From NCBI GenBank assembly GCA_001939145.1, contig LSRX01000073.1:973970-1037969 (forward strand): a DNA stretch of 64,000 bases, read 5' to 3'. Made by a program: the position numbers and the translations under genes. Position 1 is the first letter of the stretch, and every line of letters starts with the position of its first letter. Origin of the DNA: Symbiodinium microadriaticum. Taxonomy: Eukaryota; Sar; Dinophyceae; Suessiales; Symbiodiniaceae. The notes beneath the pieces are model-generated. The model made no database searches. It was not told the DNA's origin and saw only the letters and a list, made by a program, of their open reading frames with translations. This document shows, piece after piece, positions 1 through 10,884 of this stretch.

Positions 1-346
1 GGTGTTTGGGGTGAGCCCTAAGGTTGAGGGTTTAAATAGGGTTTGGGGTTTAGGGTTTAGGGGCTTAGGGTTTAAGCTTTGTTTTGGGGTTTAGGGTTCA
101 GGGGTTTAGGGGTTTAGGGTTGAGGGTTCACAACGAAAACACAAGCAAGTCACCCAGCAAAGCTAAAACCACGCCCCAAAAACCCCGTCCCAACCGCCTA
201 ACCTGAGAAACCAAATCCTAATCTGGGTTGCCCACCCCTAAACCCCTAAACCCTAAACCCCAAAACAAAGCTTAAACCCTAAGCCCCTAAACCCTAAACC
301 CCAAACCCTATTTAAACCCTCAACCTTAGGGCTCACCCCAAACACC
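1..346. repeat. Telomere-like inverted repeat
   Basis: Positions 1-113 and 234-346 are near-perfect reverse complements, separated by about 120 bases of non-repetitive sequence. Both arms consist of degenerate TTTAGGG/CCCTAAA units mixed with GGGGTTTAGGG variants. TTTAGGG is the telomere unit reported for dinoflagellates and plants. The irregular spacing and the head-to-head arrangement argue for an interstitial or subtelomeric relic rather than an active telomere end. Confidence 0.8.
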
Positions 347-558
347 GCTGAAACCCTAAACCCCAAACCCTATTTAAACCCTAAACCTTAAACCCTAAAC
401 CCGTAAAGCCTTAAACCCCTAAGCCTTAAACCCCAAACCCAGAACCCGGCCCAGGGTTTTACGAGTTGAGGTTTTAAACGTTCGGTTTAAGGTTTGGTTT
501 AGGGTTTAAGTAAGGTTAGGGGTTTAGGGGTTTAGGGGTTTAGGGTTAACTTAACCCC
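347..558. repeat. Degenerate telomere-type repeats
   Basis: CCCTAAA-rich sequence up to about 450 changes to GGTTTAGGG-rich sequence from about 480, so the orientation switches again within 100 bases. No gene is visible here. Confidence 0.7.
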
Positions 559-561
559 TAA

Positions 562-592
<31 letters not shown>

Positions 593-669
593 CTGTGTGT
601 GTGTGTCTCTGTGTATATAAGTATATAAGTCTATAGGTATATAAGTATATAAGCATATATGTATTTATG

Positions 670-703
<34 letters not shown>

Positions 704-860
704 TGTATGTATGTATGTATGCAGGCATGCATGAATGCATGTATTTATGGATGTATATATACACACACATATATATATATATACATATATATACATATCT
801 CGAGACACAAGTTGTATGGCTTAGCCCAGCACATATATATATATATACAAGGACAAAAGC
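559..860. repeat. Compound microsatellite: AT, GT, TATG
   Basis: Runs of (AT)n near 565-592, (GT)n near 595-606, (TATG)n near 665-720, then (TA)n near 770-798 and 833-848. The ORFs translated across it are low-complexity artefacts. Confidence 0.9.
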
Positions 861-885
861 ATTAAATCAAAAATCCCCGAAAGAC

Positions 886-1003
886 GAGCAATACTTGCAA
901 TGATCCCAATCACGATGCAATTTAAACAGATTACACGGCCAGGCAAGGTTGCAAACTCGTTGAGCGCACCACTGGAGCGCGCACGCAGCTCAGCCCAGGA
1001 CAT
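886..1003. repeat. Copy 1 of a diverged dispersed repeat
   Basis: The stretch from about 890 to 958 resembles 1540-1622. Both contain a CAATCACGATG or CATCACGATG block, then TTTAAACA, a short GC-rich part and AGGCAAG-TTGCAAACT. The two copies flank the CTAACGCC repeat block, so they may be edges or internal parts of one subtelomeric repeat unit. No coding function is seen. Confidence 0.45.
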
Positions 1004-1019
1004 CTAAGGGCATCACAGA

Positions 1020-1425
1020 CCTTGGGGTTATAGGGTTTAGGGTTTAGGGTTTAGGGCCCCAACCTAACGCCACAAAGGGCGAAAACCCACAAGCAAGACC
1101 CCCCACCCCGACACCGAACCTAACAGCAAACAAACAACCGACAACTAGCCTAACGCCACAAAGGGCGACAACCCCGACCTAACGCCGCAAAGGGCGAAAA
1201 CCGAAACGACCCGGCCCCTCCTAATCCAAACCTCACAACATAAAAAAAACAGCACAACCGAAAACTAACGCCACAAAGGGCGACAACCCCGACCTAACGC
1301 CACAGAGGGCGAAAACCGAAAAAGCCTCACAACAAAACACACAACCGAAAACTAACGCCACAAAAGGGCGACAACCCTAACGCCACAAAGGGCGAAAACC
1401 GAAACCGACCCCGCCCCCTCCCACT
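1020..1425. repeat. Telomere-like block plus CTAACGCC short repeats
   Basis: About four TTTAGGG units at 1030-1055 are followed by at least seven copies of a unit whose core is CTAACGCCACAAAGGGCGA (near 1066, 1153, 1180, 1267, 1295, 1353 and 1377). Copies are followed alternately by AAACC or CAACC. Spacing is irregular, from about 25 to 90 bases, so this is a clustered repeat family and not a simple tandem array. Confidence 0.75.
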
Positions 1426-1537
1426 CACAACAAAAAACACAACCGAAAACACCGCCCGGATTACTGAAGTGTACAAAGGGCAGGGACGTAATCTAATCAG
1501 CACGAGGGGCGATGACTCGTGCTTACAAGGAATTCCT

Positions 1538-1625
1538 CGTTGCAGATCAATACAATTACAATCATCCCCATCACGATGGACTTTAAACAAAGTACCCGGC
1601 AATTTCAGGCAAGATTGCAAACTGG
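1538..1625. repeat. Copy 2 of the diverged dispersed repeat
   Basis: This is the partner of the 886-1003 repeat: same order of blocks (CATCACGATG, TTTAAACA, AGGCAAGATTGCAAACT), with a few small insertions. Telomere-like AACCCTAAACCC sequence follows at about 1728-1760. Confidence 0.45.
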
Positions 1626-1861
1626 GTCCCAGGCCCAGTCGCTGAGCTCGATGTCGACGACAACGGTGACGACGGTTCAGGGGGCCAGGGGTGGGTTCGG
1701 GCGCGGGGAGAACCTAGAGAAACCTGACAACCCTAAACCCCCCCAACCTGACAACCCGTAACCCCCCCCAACTTACCCATTCCACTTGCAATTCAAGGGG
1801 CCTTTTATTATATTTTTTCTATGAACAGAACATATACAAAAAGAGAACCCTGGGTAGTGCT

Positions 1862-2038
1862 AGTAAGCTAGTAGTAGCAGTAATTAGCAGTAACAGTAGC
1901 AGAAGAAGTAGGAGTAGGAGTAGCAGTAGCAGGAGCAGCAGTCGCAGTCGTAGTAGTCATCGTAGTATGTCGTCGTCGTAGTAGTAGTCGTCGTCGTAGT
2001 AGTAGTAGTAGTAGCAGTAGCAGTAGCAGTAGCAGTAG

Positions 2039-2104
<66 letters not shown>

Positions 2105-2115
2105 GAGGAGGAGGA
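1862..2115. repeat. AGT/GTC trinucleotide microsatellite
   Basis: About 250 bases of AGT-type trinucleotides with interruptions (GTCGTC, AGCAGT, AGGAGG). The purest run is 2038-2097. Confidence 0.95.
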
Positions 2116-5100
2116 GGAATATTAGCTTCAGCAGTTAGATGTGTAATCATCATGCACGCAAACATCTGCAAGTTGTTCTTTCAGTTAGATGTACTTACTA
2201 TCGGGTTTAGGGAGCTTCGGTTCGGTTTGCTTCTGCTTCTGCCATTTCGCTGCGAAGATGCAAGCGACCAGGAAGGTCACAGGTTCACGTCGTCATCGGA
2301 GCTTCCGAGAGGCTTCTGCGTCAACCTGGCCAGCACCAAACCGTATGTGGGTTTTGTACATTGGGGTCTGGCAGGGACTCCACAGACATTATGTCATGTC
2401 AAGAACTCATGAGCGGAGTACAGCTTGTTGGCTTCACTTGCCCGTCCGGCTTGAACCTCAGATTACGGTGCAGTCAACTGTTGTGCTCGTGCACCGGAAG
2501 CCAACGAGCATACTGAGACTAGGACGTCCTCAGTGTTTGAGCAGAATTTGTCCCTGCAAGTCTAGTAGCTGTGCCGATAGAAGTTCAACAACTTGGGCTT
2601 AAACTGTGATAGGCACCGAAGCGCTTTGTGTGCCAAGCACATGTCTCTGAGAATTAACGCTCTCAATACACGGCAGCTGCAAGCTTGGCCACATTGTCAA
2701 CGGATGGCGAGGGAATCTCTGCTTAGTGTCCTTCTGAGGACAAGGCGGCAGGATCAACTTCCAGAAGCTTCTGTATGGCAGGATGCTCAACTGCACGCCC
2801 TGAAGAGGTCTGCAGTAACTCTTCAACACGAAAGAGTCAATGAATGATGCGAACGGCCTGTGTTGCCCGGACACATGCTGGCACACAGAGTATTTTGAAT
2901 GACCGTAGCTGCTGGCTCTCTCGGGCGGAAGGAGGTGCTGGGCGGCTGTGTGATAATATTCGTGAGTCGTGTCTCGGTGCAGTCTTGTGATTCTGCCAAG
3001 TGTCCGGCCAATTTCTCTACCCCTAGCTCCACACTTTCTTAAAACCGCCGCAGACCAGCAAAGAACGCAAGCCCAAGTCCGAGCTCCGCGCAGTGTAACC
3101 TCTGGCCTTCTCCGCATCCTCTGGACTCGTGGCCGAAAACCTTTGCATGCACGTAGCTTAGCGCTTTGCATTCTGAGGTACGCCCGTGCCGGAGACTGGA
3201 GCAGAGTTTTCTGAGTTAGCAGCATGAGATTGTGGAACCTCATCATCGGCTGGCCAAGCGTCCTCCGCCACGCTGACGCTACCGACAAGGGCGAGGAGAC
3301 TAGAATGAAGCGTAGCTTGCGGCATCCTCTCAGGTGCATCCTGATGGGAAAACACCTCGCAATCGCTGCTGGCGGCTAGATACATCTGCATGAGAAGCTG
3401 AAGCAAGTGACTCAGGCGCATCTCAGAGCCCGGCGTAGAACGCATAAAGTGTGTGCAGCGATCGTGGCTCTGGCAAGGGCACCTCTGTAGATGACCATGA
3501 GCTACCCAGCTACCCATAGCTACCCTATACCTTCCGCGTTGTTCGGAATATCTTCACGAATTCAGCTTGGCCTTATCGAAGGTGTAGATCTGGCCAGCTA
3601 CGCACCTGCGAAACATCTAGCAGGAAAGGTGCGTCCTCATTCTCTTTGTGACTGCCGGCTCTGAGCAAGCAATGTACTTGTATACCCTACATGGTCACTG
3701 ACAAATGCCTCAGCAGCAAGACAATTGACAAACACCATGGCCGGCTGCCTTACCCATGCAGGACTCTCTGCAAGCGCGCACGCACACATGCCACATGACT
3801 GAGAGGTCGAGAAGTCCCGGTTCAAACGACTGGATCTTACCACTGAGCGAAACCGAAACAAGCTGACACTGCATCACACCTGTCACACAGGATCTGAGGC
3901 TTTGGCGAAAGGCCATGGCGGCCCCAACTCACGGAAGTGGAGCTGGTTCCGCACTATGCCTCAGGTTTGCCTCTACTTTCGCAACGATGGAGCTTGAGTT
4001 GGAACATCCTGCTGAACATGCACAAAGCTTGCAGGCTTGTCTGGTGCACATGGCGAGCTGCGCAGTTCACAAGAAGCACAAGTTGTATCTGCCACACTGG
4101 TTTCAGCGGCTGGTGGCGCCCCCGGGCTTGTCGCTTGTGAGGAAGCATCGCTCGGGTCGAGTCTACATGGCCTCGGAGGGGGATTCGTTGCCCCCACCAC
4201 CACGAGGCTGGCCCAAGACCGGGCCGCGCTTGCGGATCTGTTCAGCTCGTCATTCGACTTGTCGCAGCGTTTAGGGCACTTCGATCCCTTCATCAAGACG
4301 CCGTGCCAGGTTCCTCCTTGCAGGACAGTGCTGCGCCATGAACATTTTAGGCACAAAGGGATATCTTCGAGACATGCATGGTGCCTCCTTGGGGTTCGGC
4401 TCCCGTGATTCCGCGGTTGCAGAAAACGTGTTGGCAAGGAACCTTAATGCATCATGTTCCAGAAACAATCACCTGGTAGTGCGAGAATGTGCGAGATGGT
4501 GGAAGAAAAGAAAATGTGGGCAGCCGGCATTTCTTTGTCGAACTCGTTGTCGCAAAGCCGGGCTTTGTCCACCTTACATGCAAGTTGTGCCTATGGCACG
4601 TCCTCTACGTCTCGCGCACGGCAATGCCTGCCTTGCGAGCCTGCTCCCGTGCCTGAGCACGCGGTGGCACCAGGCAGCTACGACACAACACGCGCATGTC
4701 TGCGTGCTACAATCCCATGTGTCGGTGCATCTGCTCTCAAATGTTGGCCAAGCCCAGTACCAAAACATACTATGCGGTATCCACCAGTGATGCACAAACC
4801 TGGAATCCTCCTGCTTTAGCAAAACCCTGTACAAGAAGTCGTAAGGAGTCTGCAGATTCCAAGCGTTCACGTTGTGCAGCTTGTGCTTTGGCAGCCTGTG
4901 AAGTAGAGTCTCACAGCCATTTTGCAAGTCTGCGGATCAGTGCGAAAGCAACTGTAGTGTGCGGACCTCGAGGCCTCCGCATCCCCACACCTGACATCTG
5001 CGTGCGTCCAGGTGCTCGTGTAGCCGCAAGCTGGACCTCGACGTTGACAACGTCGAAGCGAGTTTGAAGGCCTCCCTGTGTTGGAAGAAGCCTCGCACAT

Positions 5101-7375
5101 GTGCTTTCTGAATAACGCAAGCGCAGCTCAGAGTCCATTTTCGGCCTTCCAGGTCCGTAAGTCGCGTCGGATTCAAGGACGTAGCAATCCTCAAAGTCTG
5201 CATCCAGCCACAGCCTTGTGAGCAGAATCAGACATGTTTCGCATAGCTGAGCACATCAAAATCTCCCTCGATTCCATACTTCTATTTTCGCACCTGCAGA
5301 ACCCCAGCTGTCCGCCAAAGCCGAGCCCTCGAGGATAGTGCTTGTTCCGCCTGATTGAGCCATAGGCATCGGCAAACGGCTAATCCGCACCCTAGAGGCT
5401 ATCACCATGAGTTGGAATTGCCGGACGAAGTCCGTGCCTCAAACCTTGCACCTTGCCAGTGGCCCTAGAGACAAACAAAGACTTCGCAAAACTGCCAATG
5501 CGCTCAGCCACATGCTAAAAGTCACCCAAAACACACACCAGTGGGAAGTGGAGGGTTCATGAGGTGGCGATTGTCCGGGGGCTGAGGAGAGGCAGAACCA
5601 GCTCTGATGGTCTTTGCACTTCGAACTCAGGGCACTACGAGTTGAAATACACGTAATTCCCGGTCCGGCTTGAGCTTTTGCACCTTGTCTCCAGGTTCGT
5701 CGAGTCGAAACCGAAACCACTCATTGCCGTAGATTTTTCGAGGGCCCCGGCTGGACGAAGGCAGGCTGCAGTGCAAACCTGGGACTGCCAACTACTACCA
5801 GACAGAGGAGTGTAGAAAAATTGTATGTGCTTCGCTTTGACTGAGGCCTTCACAGGAAGCTCTCCATGGACCCGCCGAACTTGCCGTTTCCCTCGACCCA
5901 GGACCTGTCGAGCAGCCGACTCCAAGGTGCTTTACTCATCGCTTCGCGGGGGGCCCACGTTGATAGGGCTCCGAGCACCGAGTCAGGCGTTCGGATCAGG
6001 ACCAAGGCGGGCCCTTCGTAGAAGGCAGCGCCCTGAAGACATGGCAATGAGCTTATCTGGACGAGGGGCAGTGCAAAGCAGCACTGCCTTGATCAGAGCA
6101 TTGAAGGACAGACCGTCGCACCAGTCGCGGTACAATGGCTGCCACTCTTCGGACCTCTGCCAGCTACAGTACAAACAGAGGAAGCTCAGCTGCAAGAATC
6201 CAGGCTCAAGGCTCCCAAAGTCGAGCATCGGAGCCCCGCAGCAACCTGGGTTTAGGGCCATGGGTAGAAAGGATCTCGGATTCTGTAGATCCTGAGATCT
6301 GAACAGGTGCAGTCCCGCCTGACAGGTGCCAGGCTTGCAACACAAACGGAACGACAAGCCCAAATTAAAGATCCTCCTAGCGCTCAGATTGGTCAAGGGG
6401 CAGACACGACACGGCTATCGAGTGGGGGAATGGGCGGCAAAGCCTGTTCGCAGCGGAGCGCGACGCACTGTGTCCGCCGCGCAGGTTCCATTTCTGAGGC
6501 AGAAGCCGCGCAGCCCACCAAAGTGTGTCCCAAATTCGCCGCAACAGCCCTCGGCAGCATTGGAAGATTTCCTCGCCAGGTCAGCTTTTTCACTGGTGGG
6601 CATATGTCCCGCACCGGCGACTCTGCCGCTTCTTTGAAATGCCGGATAGCTGCGAGCGAGACCCCAAGCTGCCTTGAAGCCACTGGGCCAAAGCCTCGAG
6701 GGTCGTCATCTCAGCTCCGGCAGTGACAGCAGCCACCTCTGGCATTCTTGTGGCTATTTCCGGCTCTTGCGCTTAAAGTACGAACAAAAGTGCTGCGAGA
6801 ATATGTGGACAAAGCGACCCTCCGCTGTGCTGAAGCAATTCTACAGGCTGGGCTCTTTCCGAGCAAATGTTCATCATCCCGCTACAGCACAACCGCTTGT
6901 CGGGGTCCTTGCCATCGCATCGGGACTGACGGCCTCCTGGCAGTGTCACGTGCACATGTGTTGACTCACACCAATGAGGGTCGCATCAGCATGGGCTGAA
7001 GGCGGCATCCTGCTCGTCAGGTGATCTCTCTGCAAAGGAAAACCAGAAGCACCTGGCTTGCTCGTCACTGGTTTATAGACGCTTGGAGAACAGGCATCTC
7101 GCTCATCCGAACAGCACGGCAGAAGCCCTGTCAGTCCCCTGAAAAGGATGCGATTCGAAAGTCCCCAGCACTGGAGCCCCCTTAATAACATTAAGGCCGT
7201 GTTTTGCTGGGGCAACACACTCTAAGGTAGCGTTTGTCGTGGTCAGAGTCGGGTGGAAGCGTTTGGCTCCAGCACGCTTGTGTAGAAAGGAGTCTTGGGG
7301 GCCTTGTGCCGTTAGCAGCAACGCCTGCAACAACGAAACCATTAAGTGAAATGCTGCGACGAAACGGAATACCAT
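2116..7375. other. No recognised gene; minus-strand exon-like ORFs
   Basis: Several open stretches on the minus strand have protein-like composition, for example 3158-3481, 3973-4310, 4937-5203 and 6393-6683. None matches a family I can name and no start codon or chain of splice sites could be built. They may be exons of one or more split genes transcribed leftward, like the better-resolved genes further right. The plus strand offers only short ORFs. Confidence 0.4.
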
Positions 7376-7379
7376 GGAA

Positions 7380-7562
7380 TACCCATCCACTGCTGCTGCT
7401 CTTGCTTCTACTCCTACTCCTACTCCCACCACCACCACCACCACCACCACAGCCACAACCGCAATTACGGCAACAACAACAACAACAACAACGAGGACGA
7501 CGACGACTACGACTACTACAACGACGACGAAAACTACTGCCACCGCCACCACCACGGTGACG
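7380..7562. repeat. Trinucleotide microsatellite block
   Basis: A chain of CTG/CTC, CCA, ACA and GAC trinucleotides. It yields Val-, Thr-, Leu- or Asp-rich ORFs in every frame, none of them credible as a protein. Confidence 0.9.
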
Positions 7563-9938
7563 CCGACGATCACTACTCCTGGTACAGCCGCTGCCCGCTA
7601 CTGCTACCTGCCGCTTGAGGCATAAGTCTGCTTTCAATAGTGGCAGTGCTGCAGAGTTAGGGCCAGCTCCAGGAACAGGCTCAGCCTGAAGTGCAGGGAG
7701 CACCGGGCGGTGCAAGGCCGTTCGCATGCGAGAGCCATGGGCCCTCGGCTCTTGCTCACCCGTACCTGAAGTAGTTAAAACATATCAAAACTCAACTTTC
7801 CATCCTGAGACTCGTGACACCTTCCGGGGTCACTGACAGAAACTGGCTCGGCTCCAGCGGGTTCCTTGCAAGGAGGGCAACAGCATGTGGCACCTTGCGG
7901 ATTCCTGCAGGATCTGGCTGCTACTCTTGCTATCCGGGTCCTCCTGTGCCAGGTGTGTCTCGGACCATACCTGGTCGATTCAAGGCGAACTTGTCGCCGA
8001 CTCGGAACCTCAACTCACGCACTTCGCTGCTGCGAGCCTGAAGTAGGTCACTCCTAAGCCGGTGACACGAGGTGACACATGCAGGACACACAGTCGGGGC
8101 TTTGCTGCAAAACAATCGGGGGTCACACCAGCTCAGACCTGTTGCACTTGTAGCTTTTGATAGACCAGTTACCAGAGACTTCCTGAGGGCGCAGGGGAAA
8201 GCCTTTTGGTTTGCCGTGTGGATTACGGTGACGCCATGCCCAGCATTGCCAAGCGCCAGTCAACAGTAAATACTCAGACTCTCTTCAGCTGAAGGCAAGG
8301 GTCCACTCAGCAGATCCCTCGCCCACTTGCTCCTCTGCGGAGTTTCGTGGCATACATGTCTCCGATTGGGAGCAGAGTAGCAAATGTTTGGATATAGCTG
8401 GAAGACTCATCCTTGCTCAAGTAGAAGAAAAGCGGCTGCACGAACGAGCCTCAATGCAGAACGAACTTCACTTAAGCTCCACTTGATGGGCCATTTCCAG
8501 GCTTCCATGCGCAAATGGCTGGGGAAGCATGCCACCTCGGAAGTGACAGAACGCAAACAGTGCTCACTTCCTGCCACAGCCGGGAGCAAGTTGCACGTCT
8601 GAGAGCGAAGCGAAGTCAGCAAGCTCCACTCTGACAGGCTGCCTCAGTTAAGGGGGGCACACAAGTGCGATTGTGAATTTTTGTCAAAGTGTTGGCCTGC
8701 CATTCATTTCGGCAGCTGCTGGCCTTGAGCTCTGGACCCTCTCAGTAAGCTCAAGACGCATCGGTGATGCGAAGCGTCTTTTTCAATCGAGCATACTCCT
8801 CCGCAGAAAATCCACACCTGCAAAGGATCGAATAGAACGCACACGATGGGGGCCAAGCAGAACTTCGATCCGAAATCCTGGGATTCGGGGTCTCTTGCTG
8901 TCATGAGTGGGGACCACTGCGAGCAAGGTGTGGCTCTGCAAAATCCGGGCTGGCCTGTCCTCTCTGGACGCATCTGCCTGAAGAGTGCTGTCGTTATTTG
9001 GAGGGTTTGCTTCCTGTCTCCACACCCCTGTTTTTGAAGCCCTATCGTTGCCATAAACCCAGCCGTGGTATTCCCGCTGCACAATGCTGGGCCTGCACGT
9101 GTGCAGCACCTTGCCCCATGGTCGCATGTGTGCTGGCTCGAGATGCTGCTAAAAGCTTCGTGATGCTGAATATGCAAACGACGCAGCGCCCCTACGGCAC
9201 TTCGCTTGGCTCCAAACGTCCTTGCTGTCTTTGTGCATGTCACATTTGGCGACTCCGCAGTCCACGAGCTGTTTTGGACCAATCAAAAACGAGCTCATGT
9301 CTGCCTATGTCTGCCTCGCTGACCCGTCGCGGCTGACTGCGGAACTACACGCACCGGACAGCACAAGCTCCGCTTTGTCGATCAGACCCTGTAATCAATC
9401 TGTCTCGGGCTCTGTAGCAAGGGAGCTTCAAGTCGTGAATGGATAGACCAAAGTCCTTCGCGCGCTCTCCAATGCAGCGTCCAGCTGAGAAAGCCTCAGA
9501 TGATGCCACTTCCGACATCTGGAAACTTCGGCAAGCTACAATTTTTTTTTCACTCCCTCAGTCTTTTTCCGTCCTAGGGCTGGTGGACCCCCGCATGCGA
9601 AACTAACGGCGGGACAGACGTTTGTTGAACAGCAAGGCTTGTTCGTGGTGCACATTCGCAGCATTCGAACATCAGCTGCGGTGATAGCACCGTGCCTTTT
9701 TTCTCAAATGGGCGTCCTTCGCACCGATCTACAAGAGAACGGTGCTCAAAGTGAAGCATCTCGTCCCGTGTATGTATGTATGCTTGCATGTATGTCTGTT
9801 GTATGTACAGGCGTAGGGTGTATCTCACATCAGTCCGCGAGAATACACATCACCCGAGTGTGGACGCTATTTCAAGGAATTACACTTCAGCGGCAAGAGT
9901 ACACATCGTCAGATGCTAATCCGCATGTCGACGCTGTT
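7563..9938. other. No feature recognised
   Basis: Mixed-composition sequence with short overlapping ORFs on both strands, the longest at 8704-9282 on the minus strand. I see no family motif, no repeat structure and no convincing splice chain. Confidence 0.4.
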
Positions 9939-9950
9939 TTTAGTCTCCTA

Positions 9951-10170
9951 GTCGCGGCTGAATTTTCAGGATATGCTGCGGACGCTGGGGTTTCAAGTAC
10001 TTTTCATTGTATTCCAGATCATATTTTGGCACCGAATCGCCATTCTCGTCCCATGAATCGATGCCCTGGGTCTCGAAAAGCACTCGAGATCCACATTCCG
10101 AATTTTGATCCTTTGGCTGCAACCGTGGTTCACGTATCGAGCACGGATTCTCTGGAGCAACACCAATGAC
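9951..10170 (-). CDS. Exon-like ORF, unrecognised
   Basis: The minus strand is open with a hydrophilic, varied, protein-like composition including SWDENGDSVPKYDLEYNEKY, unlike the low-complexity ORFs around it. This suggests a real exon of a split gene whose other exons I could not place. The neighbouring sequence on the left is unassigned and on the right becomes a diverged tandem repeat and then microsatellite. Function unknown. Confidence 0.35.
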
Positions 10171-10183
10171 ATCAACACCAGTC

Positions 10184-10345
10184 AATCCCCATGGAGACAC
10201 TCACTTCACAAGCGCAAGCACAAGACACTCATCAGTGGCATCACAGCACGTCCAAACCAGCCATTCCCCACGTAGACACTCGATTTCACAAGCATGCCCA
10301 CGAGACATACATCAGTCACATCAGTGGCATCTTAACACACCTGGA
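10184..10345. repeat. Two-copy diverged tandem repeat, about 80 bp
   Basis: 10184-10260 and 10261-10345 align with scattered changes. Both run CCCCA-G-AGACACTC, TTCACAAGC, A-GACA-TCATCA and CAGTGGCATC. Confidence 0.55.
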
Positions 10346-10371
10346 TGTAATGTTGCAGTAAGTTACATGTA

Positions 10372-10420
10372 TGTACCACTACCACCACCACCACCATTGC
10401 TACTAATGTAATAATAAATA

Positions 10421-10474
<54 letters not shown>

Positions 10475-10630
10475 GCTACGACTGCTACGACTGCTACGAC
10501 TACTGCGACTACTGCGACTACTGCGACTACTACTACCACCATTACTAATATACACATACATACATATATAGATAGTATGTGTCTGTATGTCTACGTATGT
10601 ATGTATGCATGCATGTACGTATATGTATAT
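10372..10630. repeat. CTA/ACTG trinucleotides then TATG microsatellite
   Basis: ACC and CTA trinucleotides fill about 10378-10550, followed by TACA/TATG tetranucleotides from about 10556. The TATG stretch is the apparent insertion target of the retrotransposon that follows. Confidence 0.9.
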
Positions 10631-10643
10631 GTATATGTATGTA
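10631..10643 (+). repeat. Left target-site duplication (candidate)
   Basis: GTATATGTATGTA occurs here immediately before the first unique base of the retrotransposon and again at 24646-24658 immediately after its GAAGAAGAAGAAA tail. Because the target is low-complexity TATG sequence, part of the match could be chance. Confidence 0.5.
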
Positions 10644-10884
10644 GGGCTCAGAAAACGCCTAGAGGAGGCGATCGCTGTTTGCCCCAGCACCAAAGTCGGT
10701 GCGCCCGTGACCCCGAGCCATAGCTTCTCCTGCCTGGCATCGGCGTCTTCGACTGAGGCGGTCGAAGGCTAGATCGTGCTACCGGTCCGGCCTCCCGCTC
10801 ACCAGGGCACAAAGAGACCTGCTCTCCCGTCATCACGGTACAAATCCTCTACTTCGTGATCTTCTGTGCTGCCTTTCCCCTCGC
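10644..10884 (+). promoter_or_regulatory. Putative 5' leader of the retrotransposon
   Basis: About 240 GC-rich bases between the microsatellite target and the first ATG, with no ORF continuing through. LINEs usually carry an internal promoter in this position; no specific motif is recognised here. Confidence 0.4.

Noticed and set aside
1884-2171. Thr-rich minus-strand ORF
   Set aside because: Translation of the AGT microsatellite; no non-repetitive coding part.
3692-3765. DEAD-box helicase motif IV-like stretch on the minus strand (PAMVFVNCLAAEAFVSDH)
   Set aside because: Only one short match; none of the flanking helicase motifs (SAT, DEAD, HRIGRTGR) was found within reach on that strand.
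8704-9282. 192-codon minus-strand ORF as a single-exon gene
   Set aside because: Ser/Thr/Cys/Arg-rich with no motif; several other frames are open over the same stretch, so it cannot be told from a chance ORF.
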